Shown: piece by piece, positions 28,701 to 35,720 of the stretch
Layout: every line of letters starts with the position of its first letter
Position numbering within the stretch: position 1 is the stretch's first letter
Assembly: GCA_023333565.1 (NCBI GenBank)
Contig: JAJKFH010004053.1
Span: forward strand, 3,472,001-3,536,000
Direction: 5' to 3'
Source of the DNA: Puffinus mauretanicus
Lineage: Eukaryota; Chordata; Aves; Procellariiformes; Procellariidae
Length of the DNA stretch: 64,000 nucleotides
Made by a program: the position numbers and the translations under genes
The notes under the pieces: model-generated
Told to the model about the DNA's origin: nothing
What the model saw: the letters and a program-made list of their open reading frames with translations, nothing else
The model's database searches: none

Positions 28701-31700
28701 ACCAACACAGAATCCTTAATAGAAACCGATCCAAGAGAAGAACCCAATTGAAATATGGAAGTTTTACTACTTTATTACATGGAAAAGGAAAGGATTTGGT
28801 TGGGGTTTTTTCCATTTGTTTGGTTGTTTTTTTAAAAAGTTGTCACTTAACTTTTACTCAAATGAAGCCTATTTAAGCATTAAAATATCCATGCATAAAG
28901 GATAAACATGCACTAAAAGCAGAGCTGGGCAGAAAAACAGACACCTCTCTCTCCCACTACACAGCCCAGAGATAAAAGGACATTTGCTGCTACTAAAGTG
29001 GCTGTGGGTGTGTCTTCCTCTGAAAGGAAGACTTATGCTTCTCATATAACTGGTCAGAAGAAGAGGAAAAATTAGTAGTAAACAGTTACCTTGAGGTTCA
29101 CTTTCTCTGGATCCTTTTTTTAATTGTTTTGGTGGTTTAGGAGCTGTAACGTACTTTACTGGAGAACTTTCTGGACTTGATTCCAAATGTAATCGAAAGT
29201 TCTAGACAAAACAGAAAACATTAAATAAAAACCCCGAACTATTTAATGCCTCTAACCTATTAACAAAAGCACTCAGTTAACGAAGTATGAACATCTTGAA
29301 TACAGCACCGTTTTCTGATTCCTACATTATTTTAAGCAAACAAAACACAACTGATTAGCTAGTCCATATGGAATTTTGTGGTATAAATTTTGCAAAAATC
29401 TTTTTCATTTTATATATAAGCTTGTAAAATACTTCCTGTAGAACACCTTTGTCCTTAAAATCTTAAATTTTAATAGAAGCTCATTCAGATATAGAACACT
29501 TTTTTCCCCTCTCACCTCTTTTAATACAGCTTTTCAGAACAGAACAGCTATGCAAGCTTAAGTCCTCAAAAAGTATCCATATGAATCTGCACAACCTCTG
29601 GCACCAGCAGGAAATTTTATCGATCAACATTTAGTTAACAACAGAACTTAGGAGAGTGGAACAGATTCATTTTCCAGTTTACTATCATCCAGTCTATGAC
29701 AATGCACCAGTAACGGATCTTTAATACATTTGAAAATTTTAAGTTACTGTAAAATAAAGTCATTGTTAAAACAAACTTTATGAGCATGGCATTCTCAGAA
29801 AACAGAACAGATTTAGAACACCCTCCCACCATACACCATAATTAAAATGACTTACCTCATCTGGTCTTGGCTCACATAAATGTTTTGTCAAATTACGCAA
29901 CAAACCATTTTCTGCACCTCTCTTTGTGGGCTGTTTTATTTCTAATGTCACTTCTTTAGCTCCAGCTCTTTCAGATGAAGGATCTGATTTCTCCTGCATA
30001 CAAGTTGCACTTTCATTCTCAGAGAGTCCTGTTATTGACAGCTTGTCTTGCGCCTTCGAAAGCTCTGCTTCTGTAGCTATTTGACTTGCATCTGAAACTT
30101 CAGGGTAATCTTTTAACAAAGAAAGCTTGGGGGCATTTGCAGAATTTAAGTTACTTTGCTTCATGTTACTAGCTTTCAGTAATTTAATTTTGGTCCATTT
30201 AGAGTTTTTGTTTGAGGAGTTATTTCTACCATTCAGAGTGCATTTGACAGGCATTCCTTTTTTGCTAGGGAAAAAACGTTTGCATTGAGTACTTTGACTA
30301 GGTTCTTTCTGAGTAAGCATTTCACTTTGTTGAAGCTGTATGTCGGCATGCTTTTCTTCTGTTTTGCTATACTCAGCATTAGGGGAATCTTTTTTCACCT
30401 CTACTGTATCTGACTCAATCTCACCTGCGATTTCTTCACAAAGTTCAAGGATGCTTACCCTTTTGGATTTCACATCATTCTCTGGTTGATCAGCCACATT
30501 TGTTTCACTTACAGACGGCTGTGAAATCTTTTTTGGTTTTGTACTGTTTTTTACGTTCTGATGCATTTGTTGCTTTTCCTTAGTTACTGTCTTAGAATTT
30601 GGCTTAAGAGAATCTGTTTCCACTTTCTTTGTGTTGCTAGGAACAAGAGATACAGGGCCTGTTTGGTCTTTCTTAACTTCCTCAAGACTCTCATCAGGAC
30701 ATAATGATGACGCTTGAAGGTTGTGTTGAAAGCTGTTGGAATTATCATTTTTATTGTCTGCTTTACATTTTTTCTCTTTCAGAGAGCTGGTCACTTCTAC
30801 ATGTATTTCTTTATCCTCATTTGTGTTGTTTGGCTTTATTTTTGTGTTTTTCTGTTCCGTTTTCTCTCCAGCAGATTTAAGTACTTTTGCTGCAACACTG
30901 TGAGCGTGTCTTTTTGCCTGGCTACTTTGTTTAACTTCCAAAGCTTTTTCTTCTTTGACTTCTCTGTTGCGCAGGGATCTTGCTGGTACATGTACATGTG
31001 TTAACTGCTGCAGTCTCTGTGATCTCCTCATTACTGGCTCATCTGGCACAATTATGCATTTTGACTTAGGAATTTCTTGCACAGATTTCTTCTGGCATAC
31101 CTCCTTATTTTTTGTAGATTTAGGCTGCTGTTGGACCTTTTTGTCACGTATTGCTTTATTATTCGAGTTCAATCCTGATGATCTTGTAGTCATGCGCATT
31201 CCTAGTTCAGGTTCATTGGTGTTGTCACTGAAAGATTCAAATAATTATTTTTTCAGCATCCAGACAGTAGAATTTGTCATAAAACTCTTCTCATTCCTAC
31301 TAGCCTCTGTCTCTAATTTTTTTTTCCTTTAATTTTTTAACACACTAGATCTAACATCCTCAATACTTTTAGAAGAATTTTCTCTAGAATCGTTACAAAA
31401 AGACTTCACTTCCACCTGGTTACTCTTAAGAGTAGTACTTTATGTTTTTTATGTATGGCAAGACTGAACTATGAACCCCAGATAAATGCTTTTTAACATC
31501 TCTAGCAGTTTTTAAGTGTTGACATTTGTGGCTTTCAAATGAAGTATTAGCTTACATAGTATTAGATTTATTTTCGCTTCAGAACCTTTTTTGGAGGAAG
31601 TCTTTCTGGATTTTGAGACACTAACATGATTCCAAATAAAAATCATGTAACAGATATTATACTTAATGATTTAAGGCTGATCTTCCCACTAATACTATTT

Positions 31701-32006
31701 AACTATTTAGCTGTATCTTTAACTCAAATTTATTCTGCTTAGACTGTTTCTGCACTAATTTAGTCTAGGAAGATAACCTAGAACAATTACTTATTGTTTT
31801 GTCACTGACCTGTTTGATTTGACCGAGGTTTTGAGCACAGTCTTCTCCTGCACTGCACACTGATTAGGCTTTGATTTATTTGAGACATGTTTTGTATCTG
31901 ACACCTCTTTTTCCTTCTTCACCGAAGACGGTTTGCTGTTCTTGTCCAGCTTCGGACGTTTAGCAGAAGGCTCTACTAACATAGACTTCCTTTTCTGAGC
32001 TGCCAT
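1632..32006 (-). CDS. ESCO1: ESCO1, cohesin (SMC3) lysine acetyltransferase, complete coding region in ten exons
   Basis: ESCO1 acetylates the SMC3 subunit of cohesin in the nucleus and so stabilises sister-chromatid cohesion and chromatin loops; it works with PDS5 and acts through the cell cycle. Ten coding exons join in frame, with phases matching at every junction, to about 853 residues (human: 840). Residues 1-620 are a lysine/serine-rich, probably disordered tail with conserved blocks RRSQRLQQL (133-141), [14 protein letters not shown] (324-337), KRFFPSKK (382-389) and WTKIKL (410-415). Next comes a zinc finger (C632, C635, H650, H654) and then a GNAT acetyltransferase domain ending at T853. 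S783, E802 and D823 match by position the human active-site residues S770, E789 and D810, and RRKKIA (792-797) fits the acetyl-CoA loop. All introns are GT-AG. ESCO2 is excluded by the long N-terminal blocks and close C-terminal match to ESCO1. Confidence 0.97.
1780..4337 (-). other. ESCO1: ESCO1 intron before last coding exon
   Basis: GT-AG intron of 2558 nt. It holds the A run at 1803-1823 that forms the acceptor's pyrimidine tract. I recognise nothing else. Confidence 0.85.
4338..4525 (-). CDS. ESCO1: ESCO1 coding exon 9 (acetyl-CoA binding core)
   Basis: Encodes residues 743-804 plus two bases of R805: GYRVIEEK at the start, then [18 protein letters not shown], the core GNAT motif. S783 and E802 are the counterparts of human catalytic residues. 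Acceptor CCTGCAG, donor AG|GTAATC. Confidence 0.97.
4526..5444 (-). other. ESCO1: ESCO1 intron
   Basis: GT-AG intron of 919 nt. No repeat or nested gene seen. Confidence 0.85.
5445..5588 (-). CDS. ESCO1: ESCO1 coding exon 8
   Basis: Encodes residues 695-742, exactly 48 codons: [19 protein letters not shown] at the start and IAEHIQW at the end, part of the acetyltransferase domain. Acceptor TTTTGACAG, donor TGG|GTAAGT. Confidence 0.97.
6926..6977 (+). repeat. CR1 LINE 3' tail fragment
   Basis: The run CCAGAGGTCCCTTCCAACCT followed shortly by ATTCTGTGATCCTG is the characteristic 3' end of avian CR1 elements. Only the last 50 or so bases are recognisable. Confidence 0.8.
7080..7620 (+). repeat. 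Old degraded CR1 LINE, 3' portion
   Basis: The order of faint landmarks matches the 3' third of CR1: CTGTGCCCAGTTTTAGATGA, then AATGATCAGAGCTCTA, then GGAATGGACTACGTGACTTT and GAGGCCACTCTCCACCT. Many substitutions imply an old insertion. Boundaries are approximate. Confidence 0.5.
8023..8112 (-). CDS. ESCO1: ESCO1 coding exon 7
   Basis: Encodes residues 665-694, exactly 30 codons, [20 protein letters not shown] and following, ending KYALKK. It links the zinc finger to the acetyltransferase fold. Acceptor TTATTTAG, donor AAG|GTATGG. Confidence 0.97.
8113..15706 (-). other. ESCO1: ESCO1 intron
   Basis: GT-AG intron of 7594 nt, AT-rich. It contains a 35-bp tandem duplication at 12434-12500 and a G-rich run near 14561-14577. 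I found no coding exon or clear transposon. Confidence 0.8.
12434..12500. repeat. 35-bp tandem duplication, two copies
   Basis: Two adjacent units begin AATTGATACTATGTGGTATC and AATTGATATCATGTGGTATC, offset by 35 bp, both followed by ACAG. It looks like a local duplication without a function I can name. Confidence 0.8.
15707..15838 (-). CDS. ESCO1: ESCO1 coding exon 6 (zinc finger)
   Basis: Encodes residues 621-664, exactly 44 codons. It carries the ESCO-family zinc finger: C632-x2-C635, then H650-x3-H654, within [20 protein letters not shown] and following. Acceptor AAATAG sits behind a long pyrimidine tract formed by two A runs on the plus strand (15845-15870). Donor GTG|GTAAGA. Confidence 0.98.
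19511..19540. repeat. Homopolymer T tract
   Basis: Thirty bases of T with a single C at 19527, followed by CCCC. On the minus strand this is a poly(A) tract but no retrocopy body is recognisable upstream. Confidence 0.9.
20145..20195. repeat. AT-rich imperfect microsatellite
   Basis: Repeats of TTAAT and AATGGATAATTAATT, partly palindromic. Confidence 0.7.
20247..20731 (+). mobile_element. Solo LTR of an avian ERVL-type endogenous retrovirus
   Basis: A 485-bp segment starting TGTACTGGTTTTGGCTGGGA and ending CCACAACA matches from knowledge the avian ERVL LTRs: TCAAGGCCTTTTCTG, GGCTGGGGGTGCACAAGAAG, GACAGCTGACCCCAACTGAC, then ATTAAA (20623-20628) and CAACCCATGAGTTTTCTC near the R/U5 region. 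No internal gag or pol lies beside it, so it is a solo LTR. A CRE (TGACGTCA, 20504-20511) and an adjacent TGCTGAGCA lie in U3. Flanks TGATG and CAATG share only ATG, so a target-site duplication is doubtful. It lies antisense to ESCO1. Non-coding. Confidence 0.88.
20504..20511 (+). promoter_or_regulatory. CRE palindrome TGACGTCA in the LTR U3
   Basis: A perfect full CRE, followed at once by TGCTGAGCA, a Maf/AP-1-like palindrome. It sits about 10 bp upstream of an A/T-rich TATA-like AATAAAAA. Confidence 0.6.
25479..25593 (-). CDS. ESCO1: ESCO1 coding exon 5
   Basis: Encodes residues 583-620 after completing R582: [20 protein letters not shown] and on to KDSDKQLII, the last part of the linker before the zinc finger (human has a matching DEKQLII). 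Acceptor TTTCAAG, donor ATA|GTAAGT. Confidence 0.95.
26420..26454. repeat. Perfect inverted repeat, 14-bp arms, 7-nt loop
   Basis: Arms ACCTGCTACATGTA (26420-26433) and TACATGTAGCAGGT (26441-26454) are exact reverse complements around GCTATAG. Confidence 0.95.
27250..27287. repeat. Short tandem duplication, period 21
   Basis: GTTAGTAGTAAGAACAA occurs at 27250 and again at 27271. Confidence 0.85.
27724..27752. repeat. Short tandem duplication, period 15
   Basis: TATGGAAGGTTACT occurs at 27724 and again at 27739. Confidence 0.85.
27782..27845 (-). CDS. ESCO1: ESCO1 coding exon 4
   Basis: A 64-nt exon encoding residues 562-581 with split codons at both ends: [20 protein letters not shown]. 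The human protein has a similar APQQ...NQTS stretch here. Acceptor AATTGTAG, donor AACAG|GTATAG. Both split codons (G561, R582) resolve correctly, which supports this small exon. Confidence 0.93.
27846..29089 (-). other. ESCO1: ESCO1 intron
   Basis: GT-AG intron of 1244 nt with an A-rich CAAA-type simple repeat at about 28392-28450. Nothing else recognised. Confidence 0.85.
28392..28450. repeat. A-rich CAAA simple repeat
   Basis: Runs of A broken by single or paired C. Confidence 0.8.
29090..29201 (-). CDS. ESCO1: ESCO1 coding exon 3
   Basis: Encodes residues 524-560 plus one base of G561: [20 protein letters not shown] and on to SRESEPQ, in the disordered linker. Acceptor TTGTCTAG, donor CAAG|GTAACT. 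Confidence 0.93.
29202..29855 (-). other. ESCO1: ESCO1 intron
   Basis: GT-AG intron of 654 nt; nothing else seen. Confidence 0.85.
29856..31227 (-). CDS. ESCO1: ESCO1 coding exon 2, the large N-terminal exon
   Basis: A 1372-nt exon encoding residues 67-523 after completing S66. It has the Lys/Ser/Glu-rich N-terminal tail and the conserved blocks [12 protein letters not shown] (human PELETRMSTRSS), [23 protein letters not shown] and KRFFPSKK. This tail is what separates ESCO1 from ESCO2; in human ESCO1 parts of it are reported to contact PDS5 and chromatin. Acceptor TCTTTCAG, donor GAG|GTAAGT. The open frame runs past the donor to about 29778, but that extra stretch is intron and has no match in the family. 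Confidence 0.97.
31228..31809 (-). other. ESCO1: ESCO1 intron
   Basis: GT-AG intron of 582 nt; no repeat seen. Confidence 0.85.
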
Positions 32007-32008
32007 TT
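31810..32008 (-). CDS. ESCO1: ESCO1 coding exon 1 (start codon exon)
   Basis: The acceptor TTTTACAG is followed by AA and then ATG (32006-32004), so only two 5'UTR bases lie in this exon. It encodes residues 1-65 plus two bases of S66, starting [23 protein letters not shown] and KRPK make a bipartite nuclear-localisation-like cluster. An ATG further upstream in the same frame (32021) lies in the intron side of the acceptor and is not used under this model. The sequence resembles human ESCO1 only loosely until PEL-RM-TRSS in the next exon. Donor AACAG|GTCAGT. Confidence 0.85.
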
Positions 32009-34968
32009 CTGTAAAACACAATAATTGATCCAGCTTTTAGAGTCTCTGTCAACTGTTGTTACAGTGTCAGTTAATATAAACAAAGATTTGCCCGTTTTAC
32101 AAAATAAGGTAACAGATATTCGATTTTCCTTTTAGAGGCAGACCATGCTAACTGTGATTAGAAAGCAAATCATCAAAGCAATCTCAAATCAAATTACATT
32201 TATTTTACTTACAGGTTTTTACAAGAGGCAATCGATGTTTAAGCCAAAGTAACTTATCAAGGTGTGCCAAGAGCATTCCTTATGTATATGCTTACAAACA
32301 GGACGTTTCATGCCACCTACAAAAAATATAAAATGTTCATGCAGTAAGCACTTTATTAACTTCCTTGTCAGACTCTGCATTTGGCATTCCCACCCTCTTC
32401 CATCCCTTCAAACAACGCTTAGCTTTAACGTTTCTTTGATAATCAATTAAAAAAAAAAAAAACTACAAATTTTATCTCCATATCCAACAATGTTTGGCAA
32501 TTTGCTGTCTTAAGCATTACCCTTTTACCTTTCGAAAGGTGGCAGATACAGTACCATTTGAAAGGAAGTTTCTCAGCCTTTCGCATTTTTCCAGAAAACA
32601 GTATGCTGCTCTCTTTCATAGCCCGCAAGAAAGTGGGCTTGCTGTCAATCCTGTGCCTCATGGCAACAGTGAATAAATACACTACACTCTACTAAGTTTT
32701 GTGGCTGCTACTACAGAACTTCACAGACATCAGCAACCACCTATAACTGTTCCTTTTAAGATGACTTAAGCTACAAATCAGAGACAGAAAGCCTAGAAAA
32801 TAACATTATTTGAGACATTTGCCTTGGGCAGTTAAAGATGATGTCTTCATGAGAACTGAAATGATGTTAACGACGCAGAAGTTCATCTGCACAAGAGTCT
32901 GAAAATTAGCAGAGATCCTCAGTAAAAGGTCTTCACAGATTCGGTTGATCATACCTTTCACACCTATTTGTGGCTTCTGAAACTTTTAAGTTCTCTTATT
33001 CAAAGACACTGTTTTTGTATTGTGGCATAAGTAATAATTGTTCCGCAAAGTTTCACTAATATTTTTTCAAAATTAAGTTTACTGGAAGACTCAGTGCTCA
33101 GAACTTCCATATCACCTCTTTAGGTCAAGAATAATCTATTAATTTTTGCCATTGACAGGCCGACAAAGAAATATTTCCATAACAAAATTACATTACTTTT
33201 TAAACCTTAAGTAATCTGATGTTAAATTTGTCAGATTTTAAGGTCAAACAGGAACTTTAAGTTACCAGTTGCTTTCATTTCATTACAACTATAGTAAGCC
33301 TTCCCACACTGACAAATGCATGTCTTCCTCTAACAATTTGAAAGACACTTACATTAAGCTCCTTTTAATAATTATTCATTATCCAAAAGGAAAAAGTAAA
33401 GAGCTGTACTTTTTCTTTTCTTTCAGACTTCAAATTGTCCTTAACCCCATTTCCATTTATCCACTCTTTTATGAAGACACTCCTAACAACACAAGACTGA
33501 CAATGCTGAAATTCCAGACACCAGTGCTGTCTGCTGACTTTCTCCTTTAAAGAAGCTGCATGACCAGCGACTCATATTTGAGATAGAATGAAAGAACATA
33601 CTAAGGGAAGAAATCTCTAATAGCACTCTTCGTAGTGCTATTTCCATGTCTCTCCCTAAGGAGCAGGTAACAGAATTCGTATGCCTTACTTCTAATGGCT
33701 CACGAGCTCTGTGACACTTAGCAAGCCCAGGGGTTTCCACTAGTCAAAGATTCAGAGCCGCAGTATAGCCACTCACACTGAAAATAACAGCTCTAGTTTC
33801 TGAGTAAGTCTTTGGTCTTATATTCTCTTAGTTTAGAGCACAGCATTGACACTCAGAATTTGAGAGCACCATGACACACACTGTATACACCTAGACCTTC
33901 TTGGTTTTTTCCAGACATATACAGACATCACTGTCACTCTCAGACACATGACATGGCATACTCAAGAAAGACTTTCAAGTACAAAACAGAAAATATAACC
34001 CTTCCCTCACTGGTATTGCTTCTCAGGACACTGACGAATACACTCTCCTCCCACAAAGAGAACTAACTCTTTAATAGTCATTTCTTTCCTACTAAATCTT
34101 TGCACGGCGGAGCAAGGACTTTTCCAGACGCTCAAGAATTGGCAGTTTCTGCCCTGAAGAAGTCCCCTCTAGTAAAAGCCAGATTATGGAAAGAAGGGAA
34201 GACACAGAAGTACGGGAACAAACTACACAACAATCAAAGGTTTTGATGCAAGAAGTAGAGGAAAAACAGAAGCACGCAACTCCCACAACCCAGGTCCTTA
34301 CAGCAGAGGCGAGCCCTCGGTCTCTGCTGAGACTAGGGGCCCACCTGCTTGACAGGGCGCTGGCGTCTGACGCGCGAGCCTCCCCCACTGACTGCCACAA
34401 CAGAACCTCGCAACCCCCGCGCCTTAACCCCCGGCTGAGACCCCACGACGGAACTCAAGAGGAAGGAAGAAAAGGGAAGGCCTCCATGCGTGGCCCAGTG
34501 TCATCCGCCTCAGCGCCCCGTCGTGACAACCCTTCTGGAGCCGGGCCTGGCAGGGAGCCCCTAAACCCGGCCAAGCGTTCCTCAGGCCAAGGCAAGCGCC
34601 ACCGAGGGGCAAGGCGGGGGCTGCGGAGAAGCAGCCGTACACCGCAGGGCGCCCCCAGCTCCCACTCGCAAGGAGTCGGCGAGAGGGTTTCGCCCGCTCC
34701 CTCCTACCGCGATCGCGGAGACAGCAGCGGCGGCCGCAAGCAGGCCCGGGCCCGGGCCGCAGTCGGCGAGACAGGCCCGAGGAGGAGACACCGGCCTTTC
34801 GGCCCCGAGGCGGGGGCAGGCGGCACCTCTCCGCGCGAGGACGGGCTACCGGTCACGGAGCTGGGGGGCGAAAGGCTGACGGGAGCCGTTGGCACAGGGG
34901 GCTGCGGGGGGGGGAGGGGGAACTTCCTCTCCCCGCGCTCCCCCCTCTGGCGCGAGGCGGCCGCTTAC
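32009..34968 (-). other. ESCO1: ESCO1 first intron (5'UTR intron)
   Basis: An intron of 2960 nt between the non-coding first exon and the start-codon exon. It contains an A run (32449-32461) and a small perfect hairpin (33619-33642). GC content rises steeply toward 34.3 kb, where the CpG island begins. Confidence 0.65.
33619..33642. repeat. Small perfect hairpin, 9-bp arms
   Basis: AATAGCACT and AGTGCTATT are exact reverse complements around CTTCGT. Confidence 0.9.
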
Positions 34969-35250
34969 CTCGCGCGAGTGTCAGCGACGTGCCGGCAGCG
35001 CGAGCCGCCGTCCTCGCCCGGCTCGCCAGCTGCGGAGGGGGGGAAGGGGGGAGGGAGAGGGAGGAGGGGTGAAGAGGGGGCGGGGCGGACGCGCGATGGT
35101 GGGTGGAGCGCGCACGCGCGCGGGGCCGCGGCGGGTGGGTGAGCGAGCGGAGGCGCACGGAGGCGCGCGCAGGCTGCGGCGTCGATGTCAGCGCGGCTCG
35201 CGCCCCCTCTCTGTCCCCCTGCGAAGCGGCGGCGGCCAGCCCGAGCCCCA
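34969..35250 (-). other. ESCO1: Predicted ESCO1 non-coding first exon
   Basis: The minus strand has a strong donor GCGAG|GTAAGC with the last exon base at 34969. From there to about 35260 it contains no ATG, as expected of a leader. Joined to the start-codon exon the context becomes GAGAAATGG, with G at -3 and G at +4, a good Kozak fit. The 5' limit (transcription start) is a guess. Confidence 0.55.
35076..35088. promoter_or_regulatory. GC box (Sp1-type)
   Basis: GGGGGCGGGGCGG within the CpG island. Confidence 0.6.
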
Positions 35251-35278
35251 GACCTGCTCACATCCGGGCACCGGGGCA

Positions 35279-35295
35279 GCCCCGCCCCGCCCCGC
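35279..35295. promoter_or_regulatory. Tandem GC boxes on the opposite strand
   Basis: Repeated CCCCGCCCCGCCCC units upstream of the predicted ESCO1 leader. Confidence 0.6.
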
Positions 35296-35332
35296 CTGCC
35301 GCCGCTCGAGCCACCCGCCGCCGGAGACGGGG

Positions 35333-35342
35333 CACTTCCGGC
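35333..35342. promoter_or_regulatory. ETS/GABP site
   Basis: CACTTCCGGC, a good ETS-family core (CCGGAAGTG on the minus strand), 14 bp from the NRF1 site. Confidence 0.6.
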
Positions 35343-35355
35343 GGGCGATGTCGCT

Positions 35356-35367
35356 TGCGCATGCGCA
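35356..35367. promoter_or_regulatory. NRF1 palindrome
   Basis: TGCGCATGCGCA is a perfect NRF1 recognition palindrome, common in bidirectional housekeeping promoters. Confidence 0.75.
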
Positions 35368-35514
35368 GCGGGCGCGGCAGACGCTACGGGCTGTGCGAGG
35401 GGGCGCTGCGAGAGCGTTGGGCCGGGTGGCCGCTGCCTGCTGCGGGGCGTCGGGCCCGCCGCACCGCCCAGCCCCTCGCCCTCAGGACCTTCCCGCGGCA
35501 CCCGCTGCCGGTAG

Positions 35515-35523
35515 GGCGGGAAA
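35515..35523. promoter_or_regulatory. E2F-like site
   Basis: GGCGGGAAA matches the E2F consensus. This would suit a cell-cycle gene, but function is inferred. Confidence 0.5.
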
Positions 35524-35576
35524 TCTGCCCCACCGCCTCAGCGGGTGCCCGGCGCTGCCCCCGTCCCGTCCGGGCT

Positions 35577-35620
35577 GGCTCAGCCGGCTCGTACCGGCGG
35601 CTCAGCCGGCTCGCACCGGC
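35577..35620. repeat. 22-bp tandem duplication in the CpG island
   Basis: Two adjacent units start GGCTCAGCCGGCTCGTACCG and GGCTCAGCCGGCTCGCACCG, differing at one base. Each holds the palindromic AGCCGGCT. Confidence 0.9.
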
Positions 35621-35720
35621 TCGGGCCCGGGTTGGTTGTTAAGGGCCCGTCCTCTGCTGTTAGGCTCCTCGCCTGCCAGAAACGAGGGGGAAGGCAGCAC
35701 CGCGTGCTGACAGGCCGGTG

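Larger units (their letters stand above)
34300..35720. promoter_or_regulatory. ESCO1: CpG island and ESCO1 promoter region
   Basis: A sharp shift from AT-rich intron to very GC- and CpG-rich sequence (for example 34720-35520), typical of a housekeeping promoter. It holds GC boxes, an ETS site, an NRF1 palindrome and an E2F-like site. No TATA box is evident. Several long open frames on both strands (up to 318 codons, 34186-35142 plus strand) are Arg/Pro/Gly/Ala-rich byproducts of GC content and not genes. Confidence 0.88.

Noticed and set aside
29778..29855. Extension of the ESCO1 large exon past its donor
   Set aside because: The frame stays open to 29778, but GAG|GTAAGT is a strong donor, the next exon joins in phase, and the extra residues match nothing in the family.
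34186..35142. 318-codon open frame on the plus strand in the CpG island
   Set aside because: It is Arg/Pro/Gly/Ala-rich low-complexity sequence, its composition shifts with local GC, and long frames exist on both strands in the same place. This is expected where stop codons are rare.
34889..35710. 273-codon plus-strand frame and the overlapping 178-179-codon frames
   Set aside because: Same GC artefact; no domain, no family resemblance, and it overlaps the predicted ESCO1 leader and promoter sites.
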